A DNA stretch of 64,000 bases. It comes from an uncultured bacterium (GTDB taxonomy: Bacteria > Bacteroidota > Bacteroidia > Bacteroidales > Bacteroidaceae). The notes under the pieces are model-generated. The model was not told the origin of the DNA, did not search any database, and worked only from the letters and a program-made list of their open reading frames with translations. The stretch spans positions 1 to 64,000 of the forward strand of contig CAJMNM010000010.1 of NCBI GenBank assembly GCA_905214795.1, written 5' to 3'. The position numbers and the translations under genes were made by a program. Positions 25,667 to 36,800 of this stretch are shown here, piece by piece (the stretch's first letter is position 1; each line of letters starts with the position of its first letter).

Positions 25667-28600
25667 TTATAAACTAATCTTTACGCCCAATCGGAATGCA
25701 CGAGAGGCTGGTGTCAAACCGGCATCCACTCCCTGCTCCAAAACAGATGTCCCGTAAGAGAATTCCGGATCAGGACCTAAATATTTACTGAACGTACATA
25801 AATTATCTACAGCAGCCCAAACAGAGAGTTCCTGAAGGAAGCTCAACTTAAATGGTATGTGATAAGAAATCATCAGACGCTTAAACTTCAAATAAGAGGC
25901 ATCTTCTATCCAACGGTCTGAGAAACGGGAATTACCCATAGGATCGCCATAAGTAGCCTTAGGTACATCTGTAACCTGTCCGTCTGCCATCCAACGATTC
26001 TGAAGCGCCGTTGTCTGATTTGTTATTGTGCTACCTGACTCCAAAGATGCTCTGAACGCATTATATGCGTCATTGCCATAAGAGAAGGTAAACAATGCTG
26101 AAGCTTCAAGATTACGATAACGAAAACTCAAATTGAAATTACCGTAAAAATCAGGATTAGGATCTCCAATCACATAGCGGTCATTATCATCAATCACATG
26201 ATTATTGTCCTTATCTACAAAATGCATATCTCCCGCACCAAAGTATTGTTTCTGACCTGATTCGGAAACGATGTACAAACCTGCATTCGAAGCTTCCTCT
26301 GCAGTAGAAAATACTCCTTGTGTCTTATAACCATAGAAGACGCCAGCCGGTTGATTCACTGCTGAAAGTATTTGTCCGCCACAAACATCTGTTGTAAAGC
26401 TACCTTCTGAAAGAGCTGTAATCTCATTACGATAACGTCCTACTGTAATTCCCAGGTTTAATTTATAATCATGCAGATCCAATGCTCTGACATTTGTGGA
26501 AAGTTCAAATCCACGATTCTTCATTTCTCCATCATTATCCCAATAATAATCCAATCCTGCCAATTCATCCATGGTCTTACGTACCAGCAAATCTTTTGTT
26601 CTGGAGAAATAAACATCGGCATTCAAATTCCATCTGTTATTGAACAAGCTGAAATCAACACCTACGTTGGTACGTGAAGTCGTTTCCCATTTAAGACCTT
26701 TATTACCAATATTAGCCAAAACCGGACCTACCGCATCTAAAGCAAATGCAGACGATGTAAAATATGTACGATTGGCAAATTCAGGTAAACCATCATTTCC
26801 TAACATAGTCCATGCTACACGTAACTTCAGGTTATTGATAAAATCAACGTTACGCATAAAGGGCTCTGAAGATACAATCCATGCGCCGGATACAGACGGG
26901 AATACTCCCCAAGGCACTCCACAAAAGCGCAAGCCATCTGCTTCTGCCCCGAATCTTGATGAAGTAGCCAATGAAACGCCTGCATTAAGAATATAACGCT
27001 GACGATAATTATAATCAGCATTTAAATACCAAGCCGCATCACGATTCTTCCATTCCAAACCGGTCAACGTTCTTAAATTACTATTGGTATTGGATAACCC
27101 TTTCATAAAATCAGAACCTGTATTATATCCCTGTCCTGCCGTATAACGATAATAATCATTATAAAAACGGCCTCCAAAAACCATATTCAAATCATGCTGA
27201 TAATCTTTAAGAATCTGCCAACCAATATTGGCGTCAACAGACAAAGTTGTTTGCCGTGCCATCAGATTACGCACCTCATTGAGTCCGGTTGCATAGACTT
27301 CACCTTGATCATTATATAAAGGAACATCGGCTACACCGTTATCCGGAACAAATACATTCTCATTAGACTTATCCCAAGACAATCCGACCAATGCCTGTAA
27401 CTCCAAACGCTCGTTAATCTGATAATGTGGACGGAAATTCAGATTAAAACGATATTTCTCCAAGTCTGGCAAACCATTTGTCAAAGCCAACGGATTTCCT
27501 GTATTCAACTCATCGGTATCACTAAGCCGATTACTCAAAGAGCCGTTCCCATTAAACTGATAAGGACTGTACAAAGGTGACTTTATCATTGCAATATAAT
27601 AAGGAGAACGCATCTCATCCATTCCGTCAAATATCACATGATGTCCAGTTTGTGAATAGGAAATATCCGCCAATATATTGAACTTCTTAGTCAACTTAAT
27701 ATCTGAATTAAAACGCATATTCAAACGGTCAAAATCAGTTCCGTCAATATTACCGTTATTCTGGGCATATCCCAAAGAAAAACGATACAACGCTTTGTCA
27801 TCACCACCACTGACCGATACGCCATAATTCTGGATAAAAGAGGTGTGATTTATTTCATCAAGCCAATTTGTACGATTATGCGTCTCTGCATAATAGGACT
27901 TGGTTGGATCATCACTGATGAAATGTAATTTACTGACTTCAGTCGGATCCATGCCTTTCATCACGTCCGTTGCGTATAATCTGTAAGACTCCGCATCCAT
28001 CATTGGAAGTGTTTTAAATGGTGTCTGAAAACCAACGGAAATATCGGCCTCAATTTTTGTCGCCATCTCACGGCCCCGTTTTGTCTCAATTAATATCACA
28101 CCATTTGCACCTTTAGAGCCCCATATCGCCGAACCGTTCTTTAATACCGTAACCTTTTCTATATCATTGGGTGACAGTAAAGTCAACGGATTATTATAAT
28201 AATTATCGACAGCACATGCAGAGGTTTCCTGCATTTGCCAGATCACACCGTCTACAACAAACAAAGGCTGAGAAGAAGCTGTCAGTGAATTATATCCACG
28301 AAGAAAGAATGACGCACTGCTTCCCGGTTCACCCGAACGCTGTATAGCCCTGACTTGTCCATTCAATCCTGAAGCCAAATCATCCACAATATCAGAACGT
28401 CCGGATGTAAAACCACTTATTGTATATTCGCCGGCTGAAGCCAATACACTTTCATCATAATAATTCTTTCCGTTTTTCTCTTGCAGTCTTATATTCACCA
28501 CATCACGTCCCTTTACCGGCACTATTTGTCTTGCAAATCCTGGCGCATCTACATAAAGATTAACATTTAAGTCAGGAAGACCTATCTCAAAATATCCCTG

Positions 28601-28858
28601 CTCATCTGTCATTGCAGAAACCTTCAGGTTTGGAGATGACAATTGCGCTCCTGCAAATCCTGAACCGGTTGAAGCATTAACCACCTGTCCTCTGACATGA
28701 TAGCGAGCTAAACGTTCTCCATTTTCTTTTGCCTGCACACTATCCTTTTGCTCCGTATTCTGAGCACTGACAGGCACCGACAACAAGATTGCTAATCCCA
28801 AAAATCCCAATGTTCTTAAAGGGAAATATCGGAAAATATTGTTATTCATCATATTCAT
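25667..28858 (-). CDS. SusC/RagA-family TonB-dependent transporter (pair 1)
   Basis: This 1063-residue outer-membrane TonB-dependent importer has a signal peptide (to about residue 32, SVPVSAQ), a carboxypeptidase-regulatory-like domain (about residue 53-125, VRGQVVNASTGSGFAGAQLS), a plug (about residue 145-260 with FLRGYNSLTASSQPLFVVDG and the SusC signature VLKNGSAIWGSKGANGVI), and a 22-strand barrel ending in a terminal hydrophobic residue. It would import oligosaccharides released at the surface, powered by TonB. It follows a fasciclin lipoprotein by 21 nt and precedes SusD by 19 nt. It is clearly divergent from the second SusC of the locus, so the two pairs probably take different ligands. 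Confidence 0.93.
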   Translation of the reverse strand: MNMMNNNIFRYFPLRTLGFLGLAILLSVPVSAQNTEQKDSVQAKENGERLARYHVRGQVVNASTGSGFAGAQLSSPNLKVSAMTDEQGYFEIGLPDLNVNLYVDAPGFARQIVPVKGRDVVNIRLQEKNGKNYYDESVLASAGEYTISGFTSGRSDIVDDLASGLNGQVRAIQRSGEPGSSASFFLRGYNSLTASSQPLFVVDGVIWQMQETSACAVDNYYNNPLTLLSPNDIEKVTVLKNGSAIWGSKGANGVILIETKRGREMATKIEADISVGFQTPFKTLPMMDAESYRLYATDVMKGMDPTEVSKLHFISDDPTKSYYAETHNRTNWLDEINHTSFIQNYGVSVSGGDDKALYRFSLGYAQNNGNIDGTDFDRLNMRFNSDIKLTKKFNILADISYSQTGHHVIFDGMDEMRSPYYIAMIKSPLYSPYQFNGNGSLSNRLSDTDELNTGNPLALTNGLPDLEKYRFNLNFRPHYQINERLELQALVGLSWDKSNENVFVPDNGVADVPLYNDQGEVYATGLNEVRNLMARQTTLSVDANIGWQILKDYQHDLNMVFGGRFYNDYYRYTAGQGYNTGSDFMKGLSNTNSNLRTLTGLEWKNRDAAWYLNADYNYRQRYILNAGVSLATSSRFGAEADGLRFCGVPWGVFPSVSGAWIVSSEPFMRNVDFINNLKLRVAWTMLGNDGLPEFANRTYFTSSAFALDAVGPVLANIGNKGLKWETTSRTNVGVDFSLFNNRWNLNADVYFSRTKDLLVRKTMDELAGLDYYWDNDGEMKNRGFELSTNVRALDLHDYKLNLGITVGRYRNEITALSEGSFTTDVCGGQILSAVNQPAGVFYGYKTQGVFSTAEEASNAGLYIVSESGQKQYFGAGDMHFVDKDNNHVIDDNDRYVIGDPNPDFYGNFNLSFRYRNLEASALFTFSYGNDAYNAFRASLESGSTITNQTTALQNRWMADGQVTDVPKATYGDPMGNSRFSDRWIEDASYLKFKRLMISYHIPFKLSFLQELSVWAAVDNLCTFSKYLGPDPEFSYGTSVLEQGVDAGLTPASRAFRLGVKISL

Positions 28859-28879
28859 ACAATTTAAGGATTGGTGATT

Positions 28880-30445
28880 TTACTTTACTGGCACAAAACG
28901 AATTCTATCCACACGGAATTTACGGACTAATTCCTTATTTAACTCTGACGAATTGACATTCGCTTGTATCTGCAATGTCGTAGTAACCGTTGCATCGGCA
29001 AGAGAGTGATTTTCGTCCAAAAACCATAAAGCATCATAATAATTTGAGATTGGGAATTCCACGCCCTCCCAAGCTTTTACAGTAATAATCTCGTCAGTTC
29101 CGGTTCCACCTACAATCAGGTCTGAACTTCGATTCGTCAGAGTTTTGTTACCGCCAGTAGCTGTCCGGTACTTGAGCTGAAACATGACTCTTGTCTTTTC
29201 CATAGCCATGCTCTCACCGTCAATAATCGGCGGAACAAAATCCACATAAATATCATATTTTCCGGATAACACGTTCATAACATCGAAAACAACACCCGGA
29301 TTAACTGATGACCCGACAACTTCAAGATAACTTGAATTGCTGACTTTACTTACAAGACTATTGACATCTGTATTACGGATATAAGCGTTTGTACCTGTCA
29401 GGGAAACTCTCGTATCCATATTTTCCGCCTCGACCTCAATCGGCAGATTCCATACACAAGTATCATCATAATTCAAATTGCCGTCAGCTTTAAAAATCAT
29501 ACCATTTGATGCTTCTTCTGAAGCATAACCGTTAAAATAGTCTGCCGTTTTCCGTATCACATGTGAGGTCACTGTAACCATGGAATCCTCTTCTGACGGA
29601 TTTGTATACTTATCTCTGAATGTAAGTCCGCTCAATATTGCTAATCCTGTCTGCACAGCTTGTACAGAATCGGCATACTCCTGACTCTTGTTATAAACCT
29701 TAAAATACGGACTGATATGTTCATAAGCCGCATCCCATGCCGCATTGTCCGGTAAAATCATAGTATACACAGAATCTTCATCACCTATTGAGCCAATTCC
29801 ATATATGGGGTCCTCCAAAAGGCGATTGTAATCCATGAATATAGAATCGTAGGTCGTACTAAGCTCTTCATCATATATTTTCTCATCATACGTACTGATA
29901 AAATCATATAACTTGGAATACTTGTCCTGCGTTGAGATATATTCTCTCAGATTATACCTATATGGAATTTGTGTATCAAGTTTATGCAAAAGACCATTCA
30001 GTCCTCTGATATTGCCCGATACCACTCTGACTCCGTTAAACTCATCACCGGAAGTATACGACATTGACTTTCCGTTAAGCATCTTGATACGTTTGTCGGT
30101 TTCCGTAGAAGTAGGATTCAAATAACGTGCTATATGATTTAATGCGATTCTTCGCATAGCATCCATATCATTTAAATCCACATCAGCCAAAGCCTCATCG
30201 ACCGGAGCCCATACAGTATAAGTTTGCGAAGTGTTCAATAATGAGTCACAACCCGTTTTTTCCAATATCTGACAAAAACGTCCAAGCTGGTTATCGCTTT
30301 TCATTAACGACATCAGGTCTGCACTCGCAACACCACCATTCTGGTCGAAATGCTCATCCCATACATCGTTACATGCCACAAGAGAAAATCCAATAGCTAA
30401 ACCGAACAATCCGCCAGACAATATATTATAATATTTATTTTTCAT
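28880..30445 (-). CDS. Fasciclin-domain surface lipoprotein (third)
   Basis: This 521-residue predicted lipoprotein starts at ATG 30445 (MKNKYYNILSGGLFGLAIGF, lipobox SLVAC). The frame also opens at ATG 30478, overlapping the upstream gene by 17 nt, but that adds a polar stretch before the signal peptide. A fasciclin (FAS1) domain spans about residue 40-160 (LMKSDNQLGRFCQILEKTG, YTVWAPVDEAL, IRGLNGLLHKLDTQIPYR) and a second lies at about 165-300. The C-terminal ~180 residues form a beta-sandwich beginning IEVEAENMDTRVSLTG, similar in layout to that of the preceding gene. FAS1 domains are adhesion modules. In this position the protein probably replaces the usual surface glycan-binding protein. 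Confidence 0.82.
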   Translation of the reverse strand: MKNKYYNILSGGLFGLAIGFSLVACNDVWDEHFDQNGGVASADLMSLMKSDNQLGRFCQILEKTGCDSLLNTSQTYTVWAPVDEALADVDLNDMDAMRRIALNHIARYLNPTSTETDKRIKMLNGKSMSYTSGDEFNGVRVVSGNIRGLNGLLHKLDTQIPYRYNLREYISTQDKYSKLYDFISTYDEKIYDEELSTTYDSIFMDYNRLLEDPIYGIGSIGDEDSVYTMILPDNAAWDAAYEHISPYFKVYNKSQEYADSVQAVQTGLAILSGLTFRDKYTNPSEEDSMVTVTSHVIRKTADYFNGYASEEASNGMIFKADGNLNYDDTCVWNLPIEVEAENMDTRVSLTGTNAYIRNTDVNSLVSKVSNSSYLEVVGSSVNPGVVFDVMNVLSGKYDIYVDFVPPIIDGESMAMEKTRVMFQLKYRTATGGNKTLTNRSSDLIVGGTGTDEIITVKAWEGVEFPISNYYDALWFLDENHSLADATVTTTLQIQANVNSSELNKELVRKFRVDRIRFVPVK

Positions 30446-30461
30446 AGCTGTACCTGTTTTT

Positions 30462-32321
30462 TTATTCTCTGTCTTCATCCCTAATCATATCAACCGGAAT
30501 ATATTCCAAATAATCAAAATGGAATTCGCGGTCTTCAGATTCCACATTCTTGGCTCTGAAATAATGAGGTGCATAATCATCGAAACTATACTGTCCGATA
30601 ATTATTCGCAAGGCCTGATACATGTTACGCAACACTGTTCCGCCATTTTGCGGCGTATAAATAGAACTAGGTGCTTTCATATATCCACGGTTGCGCATCA
30701 TCTTGTCATTCTCAACGCCATTGTCTGATGTTTCATCATCTGCCTTCCAACCGACACGTAAGTCATCTTTATCTACGCCTATGGTCAAATCAACCGGAAT
30801 ACCGGCAATCTGCCCGTCAATAAACAATTGAGACACGCCACGCCATGACTCGGCACGATATCCCAAACGAATCTCATAGTTGCCGGGAGGTACCGGAAGC
30901 ATCCTTAATGTAAAGTCATACCAACCATTGACCTTCAGCTCGTCTGCCTGATAGTTAGTCCAACCTTCTGAGGCCCACATCACCACTTTTGACACATCAT
31001 TATAAGTAAAATATTCTCCGCAGAAATCAGGTGTGATGGTATAACCGTTAGCGTCCTGAATGTTTGTCAGCTGCCAGCGGATATTATTGTTTGTCAACTG
31101 AGGCGGTACGGCATAAAAATCAAAACGAATACGCTTATGCAACACATCGGTACGCATAACGTCCTCATCGTAAACCAACATGTCTGTCAAAGTATGAATG
31201 AATCCATTCACAACATCAATATTGCTTTTTTGTTCATCAATACCCACATACATTCCGTTTTTACGCTCATTGATTTTATTGCCGGCCTTAAATTCCATTA
31301 ACCTGTACTTCAGCATCGTTTCATAATACTCATAACGCTTTGATGTATAAGAAGGGGCTGTTGCTGATCCAGAGTATATAAAAGAGTTTGTAGACATCTG
31401 TCTGTTCAGCAAATGATAAGCTACAAATTTATTAAGCGGATTCTCCGGATTGGTATATTCGCCAAGATTTGATGTACCATAATAAGTTGTGGCATAATTC
31501 TCCAACTCTTCAATCGTTGTAATGCCATGTTGAGCCAACAACTCATCCGGTTCACAGAACATGGTATATCCCAGTCTGCACTGATCACATATTTTCATCT
31601 GCCATCCGCTAACTTCAACTGTTGAGGAAGAATATGGATTAACATAATTTTCATCATATAGTCCTTCCATCTGTTTGTCATAACCGGTAGCCTCATAAGC
31701 TGCGGCCCAGACATTGAAATTGCCATGCTCTTTCAAGACATTAAGGAAGTTCTCTTCCGAAGGCTCAATTACCTTATCCACTACATGCACAACGCCATTG
31801 TGAACTTCATTGTCAATGCTGACTATCTTGGATGATTTATTCACGATAGTCTCTCTCTGACCCAACTCATTAGTAGAAAAAGAAATCACTAAATAACGGT
31901 CCGACATACTCGGAGTAGCCAAAGCGCCTTCCTGAAAATCCACTGATTCATATTCGCTTGAAGAACTTCTGATGGTACAGTTATAAACCATCTTTTTCAA
32001 ATCTTCCTCCGACATGCTTTCTATTGTCAGATTCCTTTCATTCAGATAAGTTTCTACAGCTGCATTTGTCGGTGCAAAACACGTAAAATGTCCATAAACC
32101 GACAATAAGGCTGTTGTACCGGATTTTTCAAGAGCCTGATAAAACAAAGTCAGTTCAGGCGTATTTTTACAAAATGATGCTACAGTTTCACCAGTAAATG
32201 TATACATGGCCTCATCATCAATATTGTCGCTGTTACAGGACATCGTCAGACCTCCCGCACAGGCAAGAAGCAATCCAACGACTTGGCTTAAATATCTTTT
32301 TATATATCTATGTGTTTTCAT
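30462..32321 (-). CDS. Fasciclin-domain surface lipoprotein (second)
   Basis: This 619-residue lipoprotein has signal peptide core VVGLLLACAGGLTMSC. The first FAS1 domain (about residue 45-170) has the usual landmarks: LFYQALEKSGTTALL, FTCFAPTNAAVETYL and the closing VHNGVVHVVDKVIEP. A second FAS1-like domain spans about 175-385. The C-terminal beta-sandwich (about 400-619) includes PPGNYEIRLGYRAESWRGV, which looks like a ligand-binding jelly roll. It lies between SusD (9 nt upstream) and another fasciclin gene, in the middle of the operon. Acting at the cell surface beside the two SusC/D complexes is inferred from the lipobox and context; the ligand is unknown. Confidence 0.84.
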   Translation of the reverse strand: MKTHRYIKRYLSQVVGLLLACAGGLTMSCNSDNIDDEAMYTFTGETVASFCKNTPELTLFYQALEKSGTTALLSVYGHFTCFAPTNAAVETYLNERNLTIESMSEEDLKKMVYNCTIRSSSSEYESVDFQEGALATPSMSDRYLVISFSTNELGQRETIVNKSSKIVSIDNEVHNGVVHVVDKVIEPSEENFLNVLKEHGNFNVWAAAYEATGYDKQMEGLYDENYVNPYSSSTVEVSGWQMKICDQCRLGYTMFCEPDELLAQHGITTIEELENYATTYYGTSNLGEYTNPENPLNKFVAYHLLNRQMSTNSFIYSGSATAPSYTSKRYEYYETMLKYRLMEFKAGNKINERKNGMYVGIDEQKSNIDVVNGFIHTLTDMLVYDEDVMRTDVLHKRIRFDFYAVPPQLTNNNIRWQLTNIQDANGYTITPDFCGEYFTYNDVSKVVMWASEGWTNYQADELKVNGWYDFTLRMLPVPPGNYEIRLGYRAESWRGVSQLFIDGQIAGIPVDLTIGVDKDDLRVGWKADDETSDNGVENDKMMRNRGYMKAPSSIYTPQNGGTVLRNMYQALRIIIGQYSFDDYAPHYFRAKNVESEDREFHFDYLEYIPVDMIRDEDRE

Positions 32322-32330
32322 AATCTATGA

Positions 32331-33881
32331 TTATTTGGTAATGTCAGAAGAAACCATATAGAATCTGTTCTGTTTAAGCAAACGGTTCAAACGTAACTCA
32401 TCCTGATGAATAGGCATATAAATGGCATCCACATCATTCAGTTTACTCATTACTGTTGTCTGATCCAGATTCATGGCAATGTATTTATTAATGAGATATG
32501 TATTGATAATTTCTGTCGGAGAACCTTGACGGCGCATTCTGCGAACCATGTCAAAATAACGTTTTCCCTCAAACAGGAATTCTCTCTGTTTCTCGTCAAA
32601 CACAAGATTTCTAACTTGTTCCTGAGTGGTATATTTCCCCTCCAGACTGTTGGGTTCCAAATCCGGATTCGCACGGTCATACGTTTTTGAAACCAAGGCT
32701 ACAGCCTGCGTCAGATTATCCGTTCCACCCAACTCAGCCAAAGCTTCAGCTTTCATCAAATAAATATCCGGCAAACGGTAAATAATCCAATTATTGTCAC
32801 CCGTTCCATACACGAAATCAGATTCTTTAACCGTAGAAGCATTGGTATTTGTTCTGTTGGCAATATATTTCTTTATCAGATAATAACCGTTTGAACTCAC
32901 CAACGCATTGGTCAGACGCAAGTCTTTTGCATTGAACAAGCCAGATGTGGATACTGAAAAATCGTACGAAGACAGTTTAGGGTCACTGTTGCTTGCTCCT
33001 CCATAAAGATCGCGTACCGCATTATTCTGAGTATTGGCATCAAACTGAAGTTCCCAAATACTTTCATCTGAATTTCCGTTAAAGAACACAGATGTGAAAT
33101 ATGCCGAAGAACGCACCAGACTCAATGGATTTGTCGTCGTATTCAAAACTTTGTTACAATAAGTTATGCAATTCTGATAATCATCCAACCAAAGATACAT
33201 GTCTGCAATCAATGCCCATATCGCCTTTTGTGTAATACGTCCCTTATTATACTCTGTATTCGTATAAACCACCGGAGCCACATCTTCTACAGACTTAAGA
33301 TCCGTAATCAAAGCATTCAATATATCTTCTGCTGTAGACTGAGCGACTTGGTACGGTTTAGAGTCATCATCATATGGCTCGACAATATACGGCACTTCAT
33401 TGAAAGTCCGGACCAAAGTAAAATAACAAAACGCGCGGATAGCCTTTGCCTCTGCCAGATAACGATTAAGTTCAGCTTCTGAGAAATCAGGGTCATTATT
33501 ACGTACACCCGGCGCATATTTTATCACTGTGTTGCAATAATTGATTACCGTATAAAACTCTCCCCACTTCGCATATCCGTTAGCTGCATTGATATTTGCG
33601 GTCAGAATATAAGTCAGGTCTGTCTCGTCCCCCTTGCCGAAAATCACATTATCCGAACGGACCTCACCCCATGCAATCATTTTTTTGAGAAACCATTCCT
33701 CATTCATCGCACGATAGCATGCTCCGACCGCACTCAACACATCATTTTTCTCTTTCCAGAAGTCATCAAACGTCATTTCCGATTCCGGTGCGACGTCGAA
33801 CCAGTCCTCGCAGGAAGTCGTGCCGAACATCATTATTCCCACGGCCAATATACGTCCTATTTTATAAATTGCTCTATTCAT
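32331..33881 (-). CDS. SusD/RagB-family glycan-binding lipoprotein (pair 2)
   Basis: This 516-residue SusD homologue has signal peptide and lipobox FGTTSC (Cys24), followed by EDWFDVAPE. SusD signatures are ETDLTYILTANINAANGYAKWGEFYTVINYCN-type early helices, AKAIRAFCYFTLVRTFNEVP (about residue 142-161), YRLPDIYLMKAEALAELGG (about residue 367-385) and FEGKRYFDMVRRMRRQG (about residue 434-450). It starts 16 nt after SusC of pair 2. It is shorter and divergent from the SusD at 23857, which argues against a recent duplication of the pair. Confidence 0.93.
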   Translation of the reverse strand: MNRAIYKIGRILAVGIMMFGTTSCEDWFDVAPESEMTFDDFWKEKNDVLSAVGACYRAMNEEWFLKKMIAWGEVRSDNVIFGKGDETDLTYILTANINAANGYAKWGEFYTVINYCNTVIKYAPGVRNNDPDFSEAELNRYLAEAKAIRAFCYFTLVRTFNEVPYIVEPYDDDSKPYQVAQSTAEDILNALITDLKSVEDVAPVVYTNTEYNKGRITQKAIWALIADMYLWLDDYQNCITYCNKVLNTTTNPLSLVRSSAYFTSVFFNGNSDESIWELQFDANTQNNAVRDLYGGASNSDPKLSSYDFSVSTSGLFNAKDLRLTNALVSSNGYYLIKKYIANRTNTNASTVKESDFVYGTGDNNWIIYRLPDIYLMKAEALAELGGTDNLTQAVALVSKTYDRANPDLEPNSLEGKYTTQEQVRNLVFDEKQREFLFEGKRYFDMVRRMRRQGSPTEIINTYLINKYIAMNLDQTTVMSKLNDVDAIYMPIHQDELRLNRLLKQNRFYMVSSDITK

Positions 33882-33897
33882 GGTCTTCTCTTTTAAA

Positions 33898-36800
33898 TTA
33901 AATACCGACTGTCACACCAAGCGTAAAATAGCGTGAACGCGGTGTTCTGTTATAGTCTTCGCTGATTCCAATATTATTAGGCGAGATCTCAGGATCTGCC
34001 CCGGTATATTTTGTAACTGTAAACAAGTTATTCAGTGTCAATGACAGATTCAGTGAATTCAGATAAACTTTTCGCAAAATTTTGGGATCAAACGAATAAG
34101 TTAATGTCAACTGTTTCATTCGCAAGAACGAACCGTCTTCTACAAAACGGTCACTGCCCAACCAGTTATATCCGTACTGATACAATGCGCGCGGCATATC
34201 TGTCTTATCACCGTCTTTTCTCCAACGCCAGTTGGTCGCTACAGACTGGTTATCTGTATAATACATATTCTCGGCATTCATCCGGCCATAATTTATAATC
34301 TTGTTTCCTACACGGAAATTAAAAAAAGCATTCAACGTAAACCGTTTGTAACGCACCGTAGTACCGAATCCTCCATCTATCTTAGGATTAGAATTTCCTA
34401 AATATACAATGTCAAGTTCGTCGATTGTTCCGTCATGATTAATATCCTCATAAATGGCGTCTCCACCACGGAAACGGTAGGCATTTGAGGTTCCATAAGC
34501 GAAATACATAGGTACCGGTTCGCCATAACTGTCACGAACCACCTGACCATTCTCATCACGTACTACCGGTGCTGTCGCATTTGGCTGATCTTCCTGATAG
34601 GTGTCATACTGGTACACACCTTTATATCTGAATCCATATATGGAACCGAATGAGTTCTGCACTTGCAGACGTGTAAGATATTTACCATTTGTATAATCAA
34701 AATCCTTATTATAATTGTTCAATACATTCTCATCAAGTTCAACAATTGTATTGACATAATTTGACAGGTTAAGATTGAAGTCTACTGTCCAGTTTCCCAA
34801 TCTCAACATACGGTCTGTACTGAATTCCAATTCCCATCCGTCATTGTCCATTGTGCCGGCATTAATATAAGATATGGAAGAGAAACCTGTTGAAGTAGGA
34901 ATGCTCTGGTCCTTGAACAGTAAGTCTTCAGTCCGTCTGTGATAAACATTAGCTGTCAATTTATAACGGTAATCATATAAATTCAAGTCTATACCTAAAT
35001 TATATGAAGATGAACGTTCCCATTTCAAGTTAGTCAACTGAATAGAAGACGGTTTGATAGCCGGTATATCGATATAATTCGTTCCGAAACTATTATAACG
35101 GCTATAATGCAAATACTCATAATCAGGTCGGTTACCGGTTACACCCCATCCTAATCTTAATGAGAACTCAGACAACCAGTCTTTTGAAAACTCAAAGAAC
35201 GGTTCGCTTGAAATAATCCATTTTCCTGATACAGAAGGAAAGAATCCCCATCTGTTTCCCGGTCCGAAACGGGATGAGCCGTCCCATCTGGCTGTAGCGT
35301 CAATTACGTAACGGTCAAGAAGGAAATAGTGACCGCGCAACAGGAAAGCCATATTCCGCCCTTCGCTTGAAGCGCTGTTAAACGTTCTCAAGTGTCCTTC
35401 TGTCACCACATCATTACTGGTTGTAGAAGACAGTCCGGTCCGTTCAAATTCCTGATACTTAGAACGTGAAATATCCATTTGCCAGGAACCGTACAACATC
35501 AACGAATGCTTGTCGCCAAGATTAGGCTGCCATGTCAGATTATGATCTGTATAAATCGTCATGGCCTCGGATTCTTTCTGATAAGAACGGTTGACACTTT
35601 CATTATTCCAGTTATATGAAGATGCCTCTCGCGGCAAGAACTTGTTGTCTTTCACATTCTCTGAATCAAACTTCACATATCCGGAATAACGCAATTTCTG
35701 GTCTGTAGGTTCAAGTATGTCATATTGCAGACGCAATGTCGGCATAATACGCATATTTGTCTGTTTATATGAAGCCAGATTAGCGATAGCCACCGGATTA
35801 CGCAGATTCTTCTGTTCGCTGTTCAACTGAGATTTTTGTGAGATGTTGAAATACACATTCGTATTATTTCCATATTCATCCTGTCTGAAAACAGAAACGT
35901 TAGGCATCTTCTTATTGGCAATATTCAGCAAATTGTCATTTCCATCCGGATCATCCGAATAATTCTTATCATTGTCTGTATAAGTAATGGCAAACTCAGA
36001 AAAGAATTTCAGACGTGAAGACACCGCATACTCCAGATTCATTCGGTTTGAAAAACGTGTCAGTTCTTGTCCGATAATAGTACCGGTCTGTTTGTAATAT
36101 CCCAAAGACGCTCTAAACTTAGCCTTGTCTCCACCTCCGCTTACTGACAGGTTATGGTCGTGAGTCACACCATATTTTATGACCTCATCCACCCAGTCAG
36201 TATTATTGTTGAAGTTCTCATAATCTTCTGCTGTACCATAATAGTTAACAAAAGAAGCCTTGTCATAACTGAACTCTGGTATGTTGCAATCAATCTGATT
36301 ACGATTGAAATAAGCCTGCTTCATTAACATGGTGTAATCATCACCATTCAACAGTTCAGTACCTTTTGGTTGACGGGAACCGGAAAAACGATAAGAATAA
36401 TTCACACGTGTCGGACCGGTCACTCCCTTTTTAGTGGTGATATTTATCACACCGTTGGCACCACGTGAACCCCATATGGCTGCGGCCGCTCCATCCTTCA
36501 ATACTGTAATTTCCTCTATATCGTCAGGACTGATACATAATAATGACGCAAACTGTTCCTGATCTGCTGACGCAAAATCAAAAGAAGCATCGATATTGCT
36601 TTCAAACGGAATGTCATTCAGCAAAATCAGCGGTTGTGAGTTTGCGTTAATAGAGGTTATACCACGAATACGCATCACCGAACCACTTCCCAGGTCACCG
36701 GAATTGGCTACAATGTCCAGACCTGCGATTCGTCCCTGAAGTGCGTCGTCAATTGAAGCCACTGAAACTCCCTCAATTTCTTTTGTACTGAATTTCTGCA